DNA from: Erythrobacter sp. BLCC-B19
GTDB lineage: Bacteria > Pseudomonadota > Alphaproteobacteria > Sphingomonadales > Sphingomonadaceae
DNA: 64,000 nucleotides
Assembly (NCBI RefSeq): GCF_028621955.1
Contig: NZ_CP117516.1
Span: 1-64,000, forward strand
Direction of reading: 5' to 3'
Part shown: in pieces, positions 41,930-50,179 of the stretch
Position numbering within the stretch: position 1 is the first letter of the stretch
Layout: the number at the start of each line of letters is the position of its first letter
Program-made: the position numbers and the translations under genes
Notes under the pieces: generated by a model
Told to the model about the DNA's origin: nothing
Seen by the model: the letters and a program-made list of their open reading frames with translations, nothing else
Database searches by the model: none

Positions 41930-43819
41930 ATGCCGGCTCGCATCATCGAACCCAACACCACCCCCTTTGCCAAGGTCGCGATCGACCCGGTGACGCTCGA
42001 CATCATCGAGAACGCGCTGCGCAATGCACGCATCGAGATGGACGCGACCCTCGTGCGCACCGCCATGTCGCCGGGCATCCGCGAACAGGGCGACGCCTTT
42101 CCGCTGATCTCCGATCCGGCCGGCAAGATGATCGTCGGCCAGTTCGGCAGCTTTATCGACGGTTTCCTCAAGCAGTATGATGGCACGATCGAGGACGGGG
42201 ACATGATCTTCCTGTCCGATCCCTATTCCTGCGGCGGGGCGGTCAGCCACTCGAACGACTGGCTGGTGCTGCTGCCGGTGTTCAAGGATGGTCGCCTGCT
42301 CGCCTATACCGCGATGTTCGGCCACCAGAGCGACATCGGCGGATCGGTCCCGGGCTCAATGCCGATCGGCGCGTCCTCGATCTTCGAGGAGGGCGTGCGC
42401 ATCCCGCCCGTCAAGATCTGGAAGAAGGGCGAATACAACGAAGACCTGATGAAGCTGGTGATGCACCAGACGCGCAAGCCCGACTGGTGCCAGGCGGACC
42501 TCAACGCGCTGATCGCCAGCTGCCGCGTCGCCGCGCGCCGCGTGATCGAAATGGCCGACCGGTTCGGTGATGATGTCTATGTCTCGGCCACGCAGGAGCT
42601 TCTGGCCCGCAACCACCGGGCGATGAAGGCGCTGCTGGCGATGGCGGTGGCCGAGGAGCCGGTGAGCTTCGAGGACTACATCTGCGACGACGGCAAGGGC
42701 TACGGCCCCTACAAGATCCGCTGCACCATGTGGCGCGAGGGCGACAAGGTGATCCTCGATTTCGAGGGCACCGATCCGCAATCGGCCGCCTCGATCAACT
42801 TCTTCCTCAATGAAAACATGTTCAAGATGTTCTTCGGCATCTACATGATCATGGTCTTCGATCCGCAGATCCTGTTCAACGACGGGTTCTACGATCTGAT
42901 CGAGGTGCGCATCCCGGAAGGCTCGCTGCTGAAGCCGCACTTCCCCGCCGCGCTTTCGGGCCGCACCCATGCGCTGGGCCGCATCTTCGACATTCTCGGC
43001 GGGCTGCTCGGGCAGAAGACGCCGGAGTTCCTCAACGCTGCCGGCTTCTCCTCCTCGCCGCACCTGTTCTATTCGGGCTGGGACGCGCGCGAGGACGGGA
43101 CGCGCGACTGGTTCCAGCTGTTCCAGATCGGTTTCGGCGGCATTCCGGGCAGGCCGCTCGGCGACGGGCCGGACGGCCACTCGCTGTGGCCGGGCTTCAC
43201 CAATGTCCCCAACGAGTTCCTCGAACGTTACTTCCCGCTGCGGATCGAGCGCTATTCCACCGCGCCCGACAGCGGCGGCGCGGGCCTCCATCGCGGGGGC
43301 AACGGCATCCACATGACCTACCGCTTCCTCGCCGATGGCGAGATCGCGATCCATGACGACCGCTGGTTCGTGCCGCCGTGGGGCGTCAACGGCGGCCACC
43401 CCGGCGCGCGGGCGAGGAAGGTGCTCGAGCGCGCCGATGGCTCGCAGGAAATCGTCGGCAACAAGGTCGAGAGCGTCAAGGTGAAGGCGGGCGACCTCCT
43501 CCACTTCATCACCTGGGGCGGCGGCGGCTGGGGCGACCCGCTGGCGCGCGATCCCGAGCTGGTCGGCCTCGAAATCCGGCAAGGCCTCGTCACCCCCGAG
43601 GGCGCGCGCGCCTATGGCGTGGTGGTGGACAGCGCGGGTGTGGTCGATACGGCCGCAACCGAGGCTCTGCGCGCTGAAATGTCGGCCAGCCGCGGCGAAC
43701 TCCCGCTGTTCGACTATGGCCCGGGTATCGACGCCCTTCGCGCCAACTGCGAGGCTGAAACCGGCCTCCCCGCCCCTGTCCAGCCGGTGTGGACCACCTT
43801 GCGGGAGGCGGCGGAATGA
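41930..43819 (+). CDS. Hydantoinase/oxoprolinase subunit B
   Basis: 629 residues. HyuB features: DPVTLDIIENALRNARIEMDATLVRTAMSPGIREQGDAF, DPYSCGGAVSHSNDW, and GGWGDPLARDPELV near the C-terminus. Lies 4 bases after HyuA, so the two are made together. The last codons overlap the CoA-transferase start (ATGA). Confidence 0.93.
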   Translation: MPARIIEPNTTPFAKVAIDPVTLDIIENALRNARIEMDATLVRTAMSPGIREQGDAFPLISDPAGKMIVGQFGSFIDGFLKQYDGTIEDGDMIFLSDPYSCGGAVSHSNDWLVLLPVFKDGRLLAYTAMFGHQSDIGGSVPGSMPIGASSIFEEGVRIPPVKIWKKGEYNEDLMKLVMHQTRKPDWCQADLNALIASCRVAARRVIEMADRFGDDVYVSATQELLARNHRAMKALLAMAVAEEPVSFEDYICDDGKGYGPYKIRCTMWREGDKVILDFEGTDPQSAASINFFLNENMFKMFFGIYMIMVFDPQILFNDGFYDLIEVRIPEGSLLKPHFPAALSGRTHALGRIFDILGGLLGQKTPEFLNAAGFSSSPHLFYSGWDAREDGTRDWFQLFQIGFGGIPGRPLGDGPDGHSLWPGFTNVPNEFLERYFPLRIERYSTAPDSGGAGLHRGGNGIHMTYRFLADGEIAIHDDRWFVPPWGVNGGHPGARARKVLERADGSQEIVGNKVESVKVKAGDLLHFITWGGGGWGDPLARDPELVGLEIRQGLVTPEGARAYGVVVDSAGVVDTAATEALRAEMSASRGELPLFDYGPGIDALRANCEAETGLPAPVQPVWTTLREAAE

Positions 43820-45000
43820 GCGGCGCGCTTCAAGGGATCAAGGTCGTCGAAATGGGCCAGTTGCTGGCGGGCCCGTTCTGCGGCCAGCTGCTCGGCGACA
43901 TGGGCGCGGATGTGGTCAAGATCGAGCCGCCGGGCGCGGGCGATCCGATGCGCAACTGGGGTCAGGGCGACGAGAAGGTGCAATGGGAAGTGATCGCGCG
44001 CAACAAGCGCTCGGTCACCTGCAACCTGCGCGTGCCCGAAGGTCAGGCGCTCGCCAAGCGGCTGATTGCCGAGGCCGATGTGCTGATCGAAAACTTCAAG
44101 CCCGGCACGCTCGAACGCTGGGGCATGAGCCCGGCGGAGCTTCACGCGGTGAACCCCGGCCTGATCATCGCCCGGATGTCGGGCTACGGACAGGATGGGC
44201 CTTACTCCGAACGCGCCGGCTTTGGCGGGATCGGCGAGGCGATGGGCGGGTGGCGCTACATCGTCGGCGAGCCTGACCGTCCGCCGAGCCGCATGGGCAT
44301 TTCCATCGGCGATACCCTATGCGCGACCTATGGCTGCATGGGCGTGCTCGCCGCGCTCCACCACCGGGAAAAGACCGGCGAGGGGCAGGTGGTCGATTCC
44401 GCGCTCTATGAAGCGGTGTTGCAGGTGATGGAGGGCTTGGTGCCCGAATATGACCGCAACGGCGTGATCCGTGAACGCTCGGGCTCGGTGCTCAAGGGCA
44501 TCGCGCCGTCGAATGTCTACACCTGCAAGGACGGGGTCTACATGATCGGCGGCAATGGCGATGCGATCTTCACCCGGCTGTGCCAGGCGATGGGTCGCCC
44601 CGAACTGTCGAGCGACGAGCGCTATTCAACCCACATTGCCCGCGGCATTCATCAGGACGAACTGGACGCCCTCATCAACGCGTGGACGGGCACGCTGACC
44701 GTCGACGAGGTCGATGCGCTGATGACCGAGTATTCGATCCCCGCAGGCCGGGTCTATCGGGCGCCCGAGATGCTCGCCGATCCGCATTTTCAGGCGCGCG
44801 AGGCGATCATCGAGGTCGAGACCCAGAACCGGGGTAAGATCAAGATGCAGAACGCCTTCCCCAAGCTCTCCAAGACCCCCAGCACCATCCGCCGCCCCGC
44901 GCCCGCCGCACCGGGCCAGGACAATGCCGAGGTTTTTGCGGAACGGCTCGGCCTTGACGCGGCTGAGTTGGAGCGGTTGGCGGCGGCGGGCATCATCTGA
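43816..45000 (+). CDS. Type III CoA-transferase (CaiB/BaiF family)
   Basis: 394 residues. Family motifs VVEMGQLLAGPFCGQLLGDMGADVVKIEPPG and the catalytic Asp166 (GISIGDTLCATYG), with NVYTCKDGVYMIGGNGDAIF in the C-terminal half. It moves CoA between acids through an aspartyl-CoA intermediate. In this operon it probably activates the acid produced by HyuAB for the lyase. ATG 43816 overlaps HyuB by 4 bases. Confidence 0.92.
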   Translation: MSGALQGIKVVEMGQLLAGPFCGQLLGDMGADVVKIEPPGAGDPMRNWGQGDEKVQWEVIARNKRSVTCNLRVPEGQALAKRLIAEADVLIENFKPGTLERWGMSPAELHAVNPGLIIARMSGYGQDGPYSERAGFGGIGEAMGGWRYIVGEPDRPPSRMGISIGDTLCATYGCMGVLAALHHREKTGEGQVVDSALYEAVLQVMEGLVPEYDRNGVIRERSGSVLKGIAPSNVYTCKDGVYMIGGNGDAIFTRLCQAMGRPELSSDERYSTHIARGIHQDELDALINAWTGTLTVDEVDALMTEYSIPAGRVYRAPEMLADPHFQAREAIIEVETQNRGKIKMQNAFPKLSKTPSTIRRPAPAAPGQDNAEVFAERLGLDAAELERLAAAGII

Positions 45001-45641
45001 TGACCAGCCCCTCGGCGTCCGACAATTATGCGGGGGTCTATGAAGGGCGGCTCCAGCCCGGCAACCGCCCTGCCCTGCTGATTGTCGATGTCGTGGCGGC
45101 CTATCTGACCGAAGGGTCGGCGCTGTTCATGGAAACCGCAGCCGCGGCGCGCGATTGCAACGCCCGGCTGGCAGAGGCAGCGCGGGCGGCGGGCGTGCCG
45201 GTGGTCTTCACCAATGTCCAGTACAAGCCCGATGGCTCGGACGGCGGGGTGTTCTACAAGAAGGCGCCGGTCTTGAAGGCCTTCATCGAAGGCTCGCCGC
45301 TGGGTGCTTTCCCGCCGGAACTGACCCCGCTGACAGGCGAACGGGTGTTCACCAAGCAATACCCCAGCGCCTTCTTCGGCACCGGGCTTGCCGAAGTGCT
45401 GCACGCGGCAAGCATCGATACGCTGCTGATCACCGGCTATTCGACCTCGGGCTGCGTGCGCGCCTCGGCGCTCGATGCGATGCAATATGGCTTCGTGCCG
45501 CTGGTCGTGCGCGACGCCTGCGCCGACCGCCACCCGGCCCCGCACGAGGCGAACCTGTTCGACCTCCAGGCCAAATATGCCGAAGTCATCAGCGAGGCCG
45601 AGGCGCTGGCGGTTATCGCCGCCGCGGCGGCCCGCGCCTGA
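45000..45641 (+). CDS. Isochorismatase-like cysteine hydrolase
   Basis: 213 residues. Catalytic triad Asp30 (LLIVDVV), Lys119 (FTKQYPSAF) and Cys152 (STSGCVRASALDA). Close in style to N-carbamoylsarcosine amidohydrolases, which release ammonia and CO2 from carbamoylated amino acids, as would be made by a hydantoinase. Starts at the stop of the CoA-transferase (TGATG). It ends one base from a convergent gene. Confidence 0.9.
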   Translation: MTSPSASDNYAGVYEGRLQPGNRPALLIVDVVAAYLTEGSALFMETAAAARDCNARLAEAARAAGVPVVFTNVQYKPDGSDGGVFYKKAPVLKAFIEGSPLGAFPPELTPLTGERVFTKQYPSAFFGTGLAEVLHAASIDTLLITGYSTSGCVRASALDAMQYGFVPLVVRDACADRHPAPHEANLFDLQAKYAEVISEAEALAVIAAAAARA

Positions 45642-45642
45642 G

Positions 45643-46788
45643 TTACTGTCCGCGGGCCCAGTTCCACTGGGCGCGGTCGAACTCGATGGGAATGGCCGTC
45701 CGGCTGTCATTTGTCAGCGTCAGCCGCAACTGCGCGACCTGCCAGTCTGTGTTCGCTTCCAGCATGGCGTCAGCCTCAGGGGCAAAGCGCAGGCAGATTT
45801 CAAAGCCGCTGCATTCACTCGCCGTCCAGACATTCTCGACGGTGAGCGGCAGGGCTGATCCCTTGACGACAAGCTTGGCCGCCGCCTCGCTGCGCGGCAG
45901 CGACCTTGCATCTTCTCCGTAGACCATCACCATCATCGCGCCGCTGCGGTCGCGCACCAGCATGGCCCCGGCGTGGCCGGCGATATTCCCCGGCACAAAG
46001 ATGTCGCGCGGCGAACCCAGCACGCGCCAGCGCGCCTGCTGGCGGTATGCGGGGGCGGCGGCGGTGGGCAGAAGCTCGATCCGCTCGGCCAACCGCGATC
46101 CGGTCGCTTGCGATCCGGTGTCGTGCCGGTCGAACCGCAAGACCGGCTGCATCCCCGCTTTCAGCATCACCACCTGAAAGCGCAGATCCGCCAGCAGCGC
46201 GTCGATCTCGTCGCGATAGAGATTGGCGGCGATGCCCTGTTCGACCGGCGCCAGACCGCGCGCCTGCTGCCGCTGGGCCGCCAGTTGCAGCGCCGTGCCA
46301 CTGATCTGCTGGAGCTGGCCCGGATAGGCCTTTTCAAGCTGCGCCACCCCCAGCTTGTAAAGCTGATGTCCCTCGGGGGTCAGATCGGTCTGTTTGGCAT
46401 TGACCTGCGATTGCAGCACCAGCAGCAGGCTGGCGAGTTCGAGATAGGCCCAGTCAGAGCCTTCCTTGATGACCGGCCCAGCCGCCTCACCGCAGCCGAG
46501 CCCGCGCGCGGCCTCGATCCGGGCGGCGCGCAAGGCGTTGCGGGCCTCGCCGGGGTAGCGTTCATCCTTGATCCGCGCGGCTTCTGCCGATCCTTCGAAG
46601 CTGAGGCGCGCGGCCTGATCGAGCATCCGCCGCTCGAAATAGCTGCCCTGCCCGCACAGCTGGAACACCTCGCGCGCCAGTTCCAGCCTTGCGTTGAGAT
46701 CGGCCTGTGCCGGGGCGGTCTGCGCCAGGGCCGGAGCAGCCGCCAGCAGGGCCGCGCCGCCGATCAGGCTGCGAACAAGATTGTGCAT
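45643..46788 (-). CDS. Secreted protein of unknown function
   Basis: 381 residues with signal peptide (MHNLVRSLIGGAALLAAAPALAQ). The mature protein has a helical N-terminal half (QLCGQGSYFERRMLDQAARL) and a C-terminal half with beta character. Four or five cysteines suggest disulfides. I recognise no family. ATG 46788 places the signal peptide first, with GGAG upstream. It lies 33 bases downstream of another exported unknown. Confidence 0.7.
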   Translation of the reverse strand: MHNLVRSLIGGAALLAAAPALAQTAPAQADLNARLELAREVFQLCGQGSYFERRMLDQAARLSFEGSAEAARIKDERYPGEARNALRAARIEAARGLGCGEAAGPVIKEGSDWAYLELASLLLVLQSQVNAKQTDLTPEGHQLYKLGVAQLEKAYPGQLQQISGTALQLAAQRQQARGLAPVEQGIAANLYRDEIDALLADLRFQVVMLKAGMQPVLRFDRHDTGSQATGSRLAERIELLPTAAAPAYRQQARWRVLGSPRDIFVPGNIAGHAGAMLVRDRSGAMMVMVYGEDARSLPRSEAAAKLVVKGSALPLTVENVWTASECSGFEICLRFAPEADAMLEANTDWQVAQLRLTLTNDSRTAIPIEFDRAQWNWARGQ

Positions 46789-46820
46789 CGGTTGGGTTAC
46801 TCCTGCGGGGGACAAGCGGG

Positions 46821-47654
46821 TTACGGCTTCATTTCCGACGCCAGCGCGGCAGCGATCTGGCGCTTGAGCCAGCGCGCCGGATCACGCTCCGGCCCATTGG
46901 TGCGCTCGATATCGCGGATGCGCTCCCGCTCGAACTTGCGGTCATAGCGGCGGGTGACGAAATCGCCCTGCGGTGCCGCATCGCTGCCAAGCGCCGCGCG
47001 CCAGCCGACGAGGTGCTTGGTGGGCGTCCCGTCAGCCTCCTCGACATCGCGCCATTCGGTCAACAGCAGCGCGCAGCCTGCCGGGCGCTTGCCGTCTTGC
47101 GGCGCGCGGGGAACGAAGGCCGCGGGGCCCCAATCGGCGATCTCCTCCTCGCGCGCCAGCACGCTGCCGTCCGGGCCGAGCACGGTCAGCGTCCAGTGCT
47201 CGATCCCCATGCCCTGCCCCGAGGTGTTGTGCGCCGCGATCACGGTTTCGCCCACGTCGTCGCCCGTCAGATCGACGCGCAGCACCACCAGCCCGGCATC
47301 GCCCCACAGCGAGGGGAAATCGGGTTGCTGATGCACCTGCACATCGCCGCGCATCACGATCAGCGCGTCATCGGCGCTCTCGGCTTCATCGCCGGACGCG
47401 CCCTCGGGCACGCGCAAGCCGCAGCGCCAGATGGTGTATTCGTCGTTGGTGATCCAGCCCATCGCCCGCTCGTCACACTGGGCGGGCGCAGGCGTGCCGG
47501 TGAGGACTTGCGACACCGCGATCGGCTCGACCGGCCCGCAGGGTGCGGCCGCGAGCGAGGTCGCCGCCAGCGCGAGATGGGCCGCTGCCACCGCGCGCAA
47601 CCCCGCCCGCGCGCAAGAAAATCCGCGCGCACCTGCACCCATTCTGCCTGTCAT
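46821..47654 (-). CDS. Exported protein of unknown function
   Basis: 277 residues from ATG 47654, with a signal-like stretch (ARAGLRAVAAAHLALAATSLAAAPC) and a mature part that contains ITNDEYTIWRCGLRVPEGA and AAHNTSGQGMGIEHWTLTVL. No family recognised. It probably forms a two-gene unit with the downstream secreted protein. Confidence 0.65.
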   Translation of the reverse strand: MTGRMGAGARGFSCARAGLRAVAAAHLALAATSLAAAPCGPVEPIAVSQVLTGTPAPAQCDERAMGWITNDEYTIWRCGLRVPEGASGDEAESADDALIVMRGDVQVHQQPDFPSLWGDAGLVVLRVDLTGDDVGETVIAAHNTSGQGMGIEHWTLTVLGPDGSVLAREEEIADWGPAAFVPRAPQDGKRPAGCALLLTEWRDVEEADGTPTKHLVGWRAALGSDAAPQGDFVTRRYDRKFERERIRDIERTNGPERDPARWLKRQIAAALASEMKP

Positions 47655-47750
47655 GCAAAGCCCCCAAACCCAATCAGGCCGGGCGCGTAACATTGACGCA
47701 GGCGCCGCGCCACCCCTTGTTTCAGGGATGGGGGGCAGGTGCCCGGCCGG

Positions 47751-49964
47751 TCAGCCCTTCCAGCCGATCGAGACGAAGACATGACGCGGCGCGCCGGGAT
47801 CGAACCCGCCGCCGCCGCCCGGGCGCACGCGGCTGGCATATTCCTCGTCGAGCAGGTTGTTCACCCCCGCCCCGATGGTGAACCCGCCCGCCACCGGCCA
47901 TTCGACCGAGGCATCGAGCACTTCGTATCCGGGCAGGAAGAAGTCCGCCACGTTGTTGTCCGCGCCCTCCTGATCGCCGACCGAGGTAAAGGTCAGCGCC
48001 GCGCGCGAGCCGTCCTTGCCGATATAGGCGAGCACCGAGCGGAGCAGGTGGCCGGGGGCATATTGCGGGGTGAAGCCGTCCGCAACGCCAGCGGTAAACT
48101 CGGCATCGAGCAGTTGCAGGTTGGTCGACAGGCGCAGGGTGTTCTCGCCCTTGGCGATGCCCTCGGGCCCGATCAGATCGAGCCGGACGGCGAGATCGAT
48201 CCCCTGATTGCGCATCGATCCGACATTCTGCCGCCGCGCCCCGCCTGCGCCCACCGCCCCGCGCGGGGGATCGGCCGGGAGGGGGCCTGCGAGGAAGCCG
48301 ACCTGATTTTCGAACTCGACCCGGAACAGGCTCGCATCGATCCTGAGCGGGGGCACAGGTTCGGCCTGAAGCCCGGCCTCGACGGTGAAGGCGTAGGAGG
48401 CATCGAAGGTGCCCGCGGAATCGATCCCGGCCTGGAAGGTCACGCCGTCATTATACTGGAGCGGCTTGAACGCGCGGCTGGCATTGGCGACGAAGCGCAG
48501 GGTGTCGGATGCATCCCAGGTGATGCCGATGCCATAAAGCGGCACGGTCTGCGTGTCCTCGCGATTGCCGAGCGTGCCATTGGGGGCACCGGGCGCGCCG
48601 CCAGTGGCGCTGCCCTGCGCGAGATCGAGCGTCTCCACCACCCGCTGGCGCAGACGTTCGAGCCGGAAGCCGGGGACGATCTGGACGTCACCAAAGCCCA
48701 GCTTCAACTCGCCGAACACCGCCGCGGTGTCGCCGCTGCGCTGCGCACGGGCGAGCGGGCCGGCGCTGCCGGTGAAGTCGGCATTGCTTGCGCCCTTGTC
48801 GACAAACACCGGCGCATCCGAGGTGTGGCCGAGCACGCCGAGGGTGAAGCTGTGCTGGCTGTTCGCACCGAAATCATGGGCGAGGCGCAAGTCGATCCCG
48901 GCGGTGTCGAACACCTGCAACTGGCGGATCAGCACATTGGCATCGGGCGTCACCTGCCCGAAGCTGCCGCCTGCCTGCCGCCAGCTTTCGCGCTCGAACC
49001 GGCTGTAGAAGGCGCGCGCGGTGACCTGGGTGTTCTCGCCCGCCTGCCAGTCGATCGCCAGCGTCGGGGCAAAGCGTTCGAGCCGGGCGCGGTCGCGCGC
49101 GGTCGATCCGTCGCGGTTGTCCGCTTCGAGGCGGGCGCGGGACAGGCCGCCCGGCTCGCCGAAGCGGCCCTGATAGTAATCGAGCGAAAGGGTCGCGGTG
49201 ACGGTCTCGCCCATGTAGTGGCCGCGCAGGCGGGCGGTGGTCTGTTCGTGATCGGAATTGACCCGGCGCGGGCCATCGCCCTCGGCATACTGGATGAAGC
49301 CGTCCGCGGCGAAAGTGCCGTCCGAGGCGGCGATGCTGGCAAGCCCCTGCCGCGCATCCCAGCTGCCCAGCGTCAGGCGCGCCTGCCCCTCGACCCCGGC
49401 CTCGCGCCGCGGCCCGCGCATCACATAATTGATCGCCCCGCCCGGCTGCGGGCCATAGAGCAGGCCCGATGCGCCGCGGATGAACTCGACCCGCTCGACC
49501 ATCTCAAGCGGCGGGATGAAGTAGCCGGCAGGGTAGGAATACATATCCGGCACAGCAGGCACCGCGTCCTGCAAAGTAAGGACGTTCCAGCTTTCATGCG
49601 GCTCGCCCAGCCCGCGATAGGACAGCGAGGCCCACGCCCCGTTCGACACTTCCGACACCAGCAGGCCCGGAATGTCGGCAAAGGCGACGCGCAGGTTGCG
49701 CGAGGGCACCGGCGGGATTTGATCCATCACCGCAATGTCGCCCAGCTTGCCGGCAAAGATCAGCGTGCCCGATTGGTCAGGCAGGCGATCATTGTCGCGG
49801 CTGGCGGTGACGATGATCGAGGTCGCCTGACTGGTGGTGGTGCCGGACGCCTGCGGATCGGCGGCATCAGGGGCCGCAGCGTCTCCGGCCGCCAGCGCGG
49901 GCGCGGCAGCGGTGGCGAGAAGTGTCGCAGCGAGGCGGCGAATCGGCATGAAGGGGCGGGACAT
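47751..49964 (-). CDS. TonB-dependent receptor, FecA-like
   Basis: 737 residues. Signal peptide, then IIVTASRDNDRLPDQSGTLIF and a plug with SYRGLGEPHESWNVLTLQDAVPAVPDMYSYPAGYFIPPLEMVERVEFIRGASGLLYGPQPGGAINYVMRGPR, close to FecA-type ferric-citrate receptors, but with no N-terminal signalling domain. The C-terminus ends FVSIGWKG, without a final Phe. GGAG precedes ATG 49964. Its promoter region holds a possible Fur box, and further up a LacI operator shared with GH97, so sugar control is also possible. Confidence 0.9.
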   Translation of the reverse strand: MSRPFMPIRRLAATLLATAAAPALAAGDAAAPDAADPQASGTTTSQATSIIVTASRDNDRLPDQSGTLIFAGKLGDIAVMDQIPPVPSRNLRVAFADIPGLLVSEVSNGAWASLSYRGLGEPHESWNVLTLQDAVPAVPDMYSYPAGYFIPPLEMVERVEFIRGASGLLYGPQPGGAINYVMRGPRREAGVEGQARLTLGSWDARQGLASIAASDGTFAADGFIQYAEGDGPRRVNSDHEQTTARLRGHYMGETVTATLSLDYYQGRFGEPGGLSRARLEADNRDGSTARDRARLERFAPTLAIDWQAGENTQVTARAFYSRFERESWRQAGGSFGQVTPDANVLIRQLQVFDTAGIDLRLAHDFGANSQHSFTLGVLGHTSDAPVFVDKGASNADFTGSAGPLARAQRSGDTAAVFGELKLGFGDVQIVPGFRLERLRQRVVETLDLAQGSATGGAPGAPNGTLGNREDTQTVPLYGIGITWDASDTLRFVANASRAFKPLQYNDGVTFQAGIDSAGTFDASYAFTVEAGLQAEPVPPLRIDASLFRVEFENQVGFLAGPLPADPPRGAVGAGGARRQNVGSMRNQGIDLAVRLDLIGPEGIAKGENTLRLSTNLQLLDAEFTAGVADGFTPQYAPGHLLRSVLAYIGKDGSRAALTFTSVGDQEGADNNVADFFLPGYEVLDASVEWPVAGGFTIGAGVNNLLDEEYASRVRPGGGGGFDPGAPRHVFVSIGWKG

Positions 49965-50009
49965 TGATGCTCCGGTTCAGGTCAGAATTCTGCGTCGCAT
50001 CTGTTGCTA

Positions 50010-50026
50010 TTGCGAATGACTGTCAA
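50010..50026. promoter_or_regulatory. Possible Fur box before the FecA-like receptor
   Basis: TTGCGAATGACTGTCAA, 46-62 bases upstream of the receptor start, within TTGCTATTGCGAATGACTGTC (50004 onward). It has partial dyad symmetry and the GAATGA...TCA core of Fur sites. No experimental support. Confidence 0.4.
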
Positions 50027-50090
50027 TCTAAATTTGCCGCACATCCAACCCGACAGCGCGCTTATGCGGTGAAACCGTATGCACGAGTTA

Positions 50091-50106
50091 TTGCAATCGA
50101 TTGCAA
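50091..50106. promoter_or_regulatory. LacI-type operator TTGCAATCGATTGCAA (copy 1)
   Basis: Perfect 16-bp palindrome 74 bases upstream of the GH97 start and 127 bases upstream of the divergent receptor. A shorter look-alike, CGCAATCATTGCA, follows at 50129-50141. Confidence 0.88.
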
Positions 50107-50179
50107 GGGTTGTTTTCATGGGTTATCACGCAATCATTGCACGACCCGAAAACCATTCGGGCGGGATCAGGGAGAGACG

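Noticed and set aside
38935..42204. A 1089-codon open frame on the minus strand
   Set aside because: It lies antisense to the HMG-CoA lyase and HyuA genes, has His/Arg/Gly-rich composition typical of mirrored high-GC codons, and matches no protein family.
50129..50141. Fourth LacI operator CGCAATCATTGCA
   Set aside because: One base short of the 14-bp palindrome and with a broken centre, so spacing of the half-sites is wrong.
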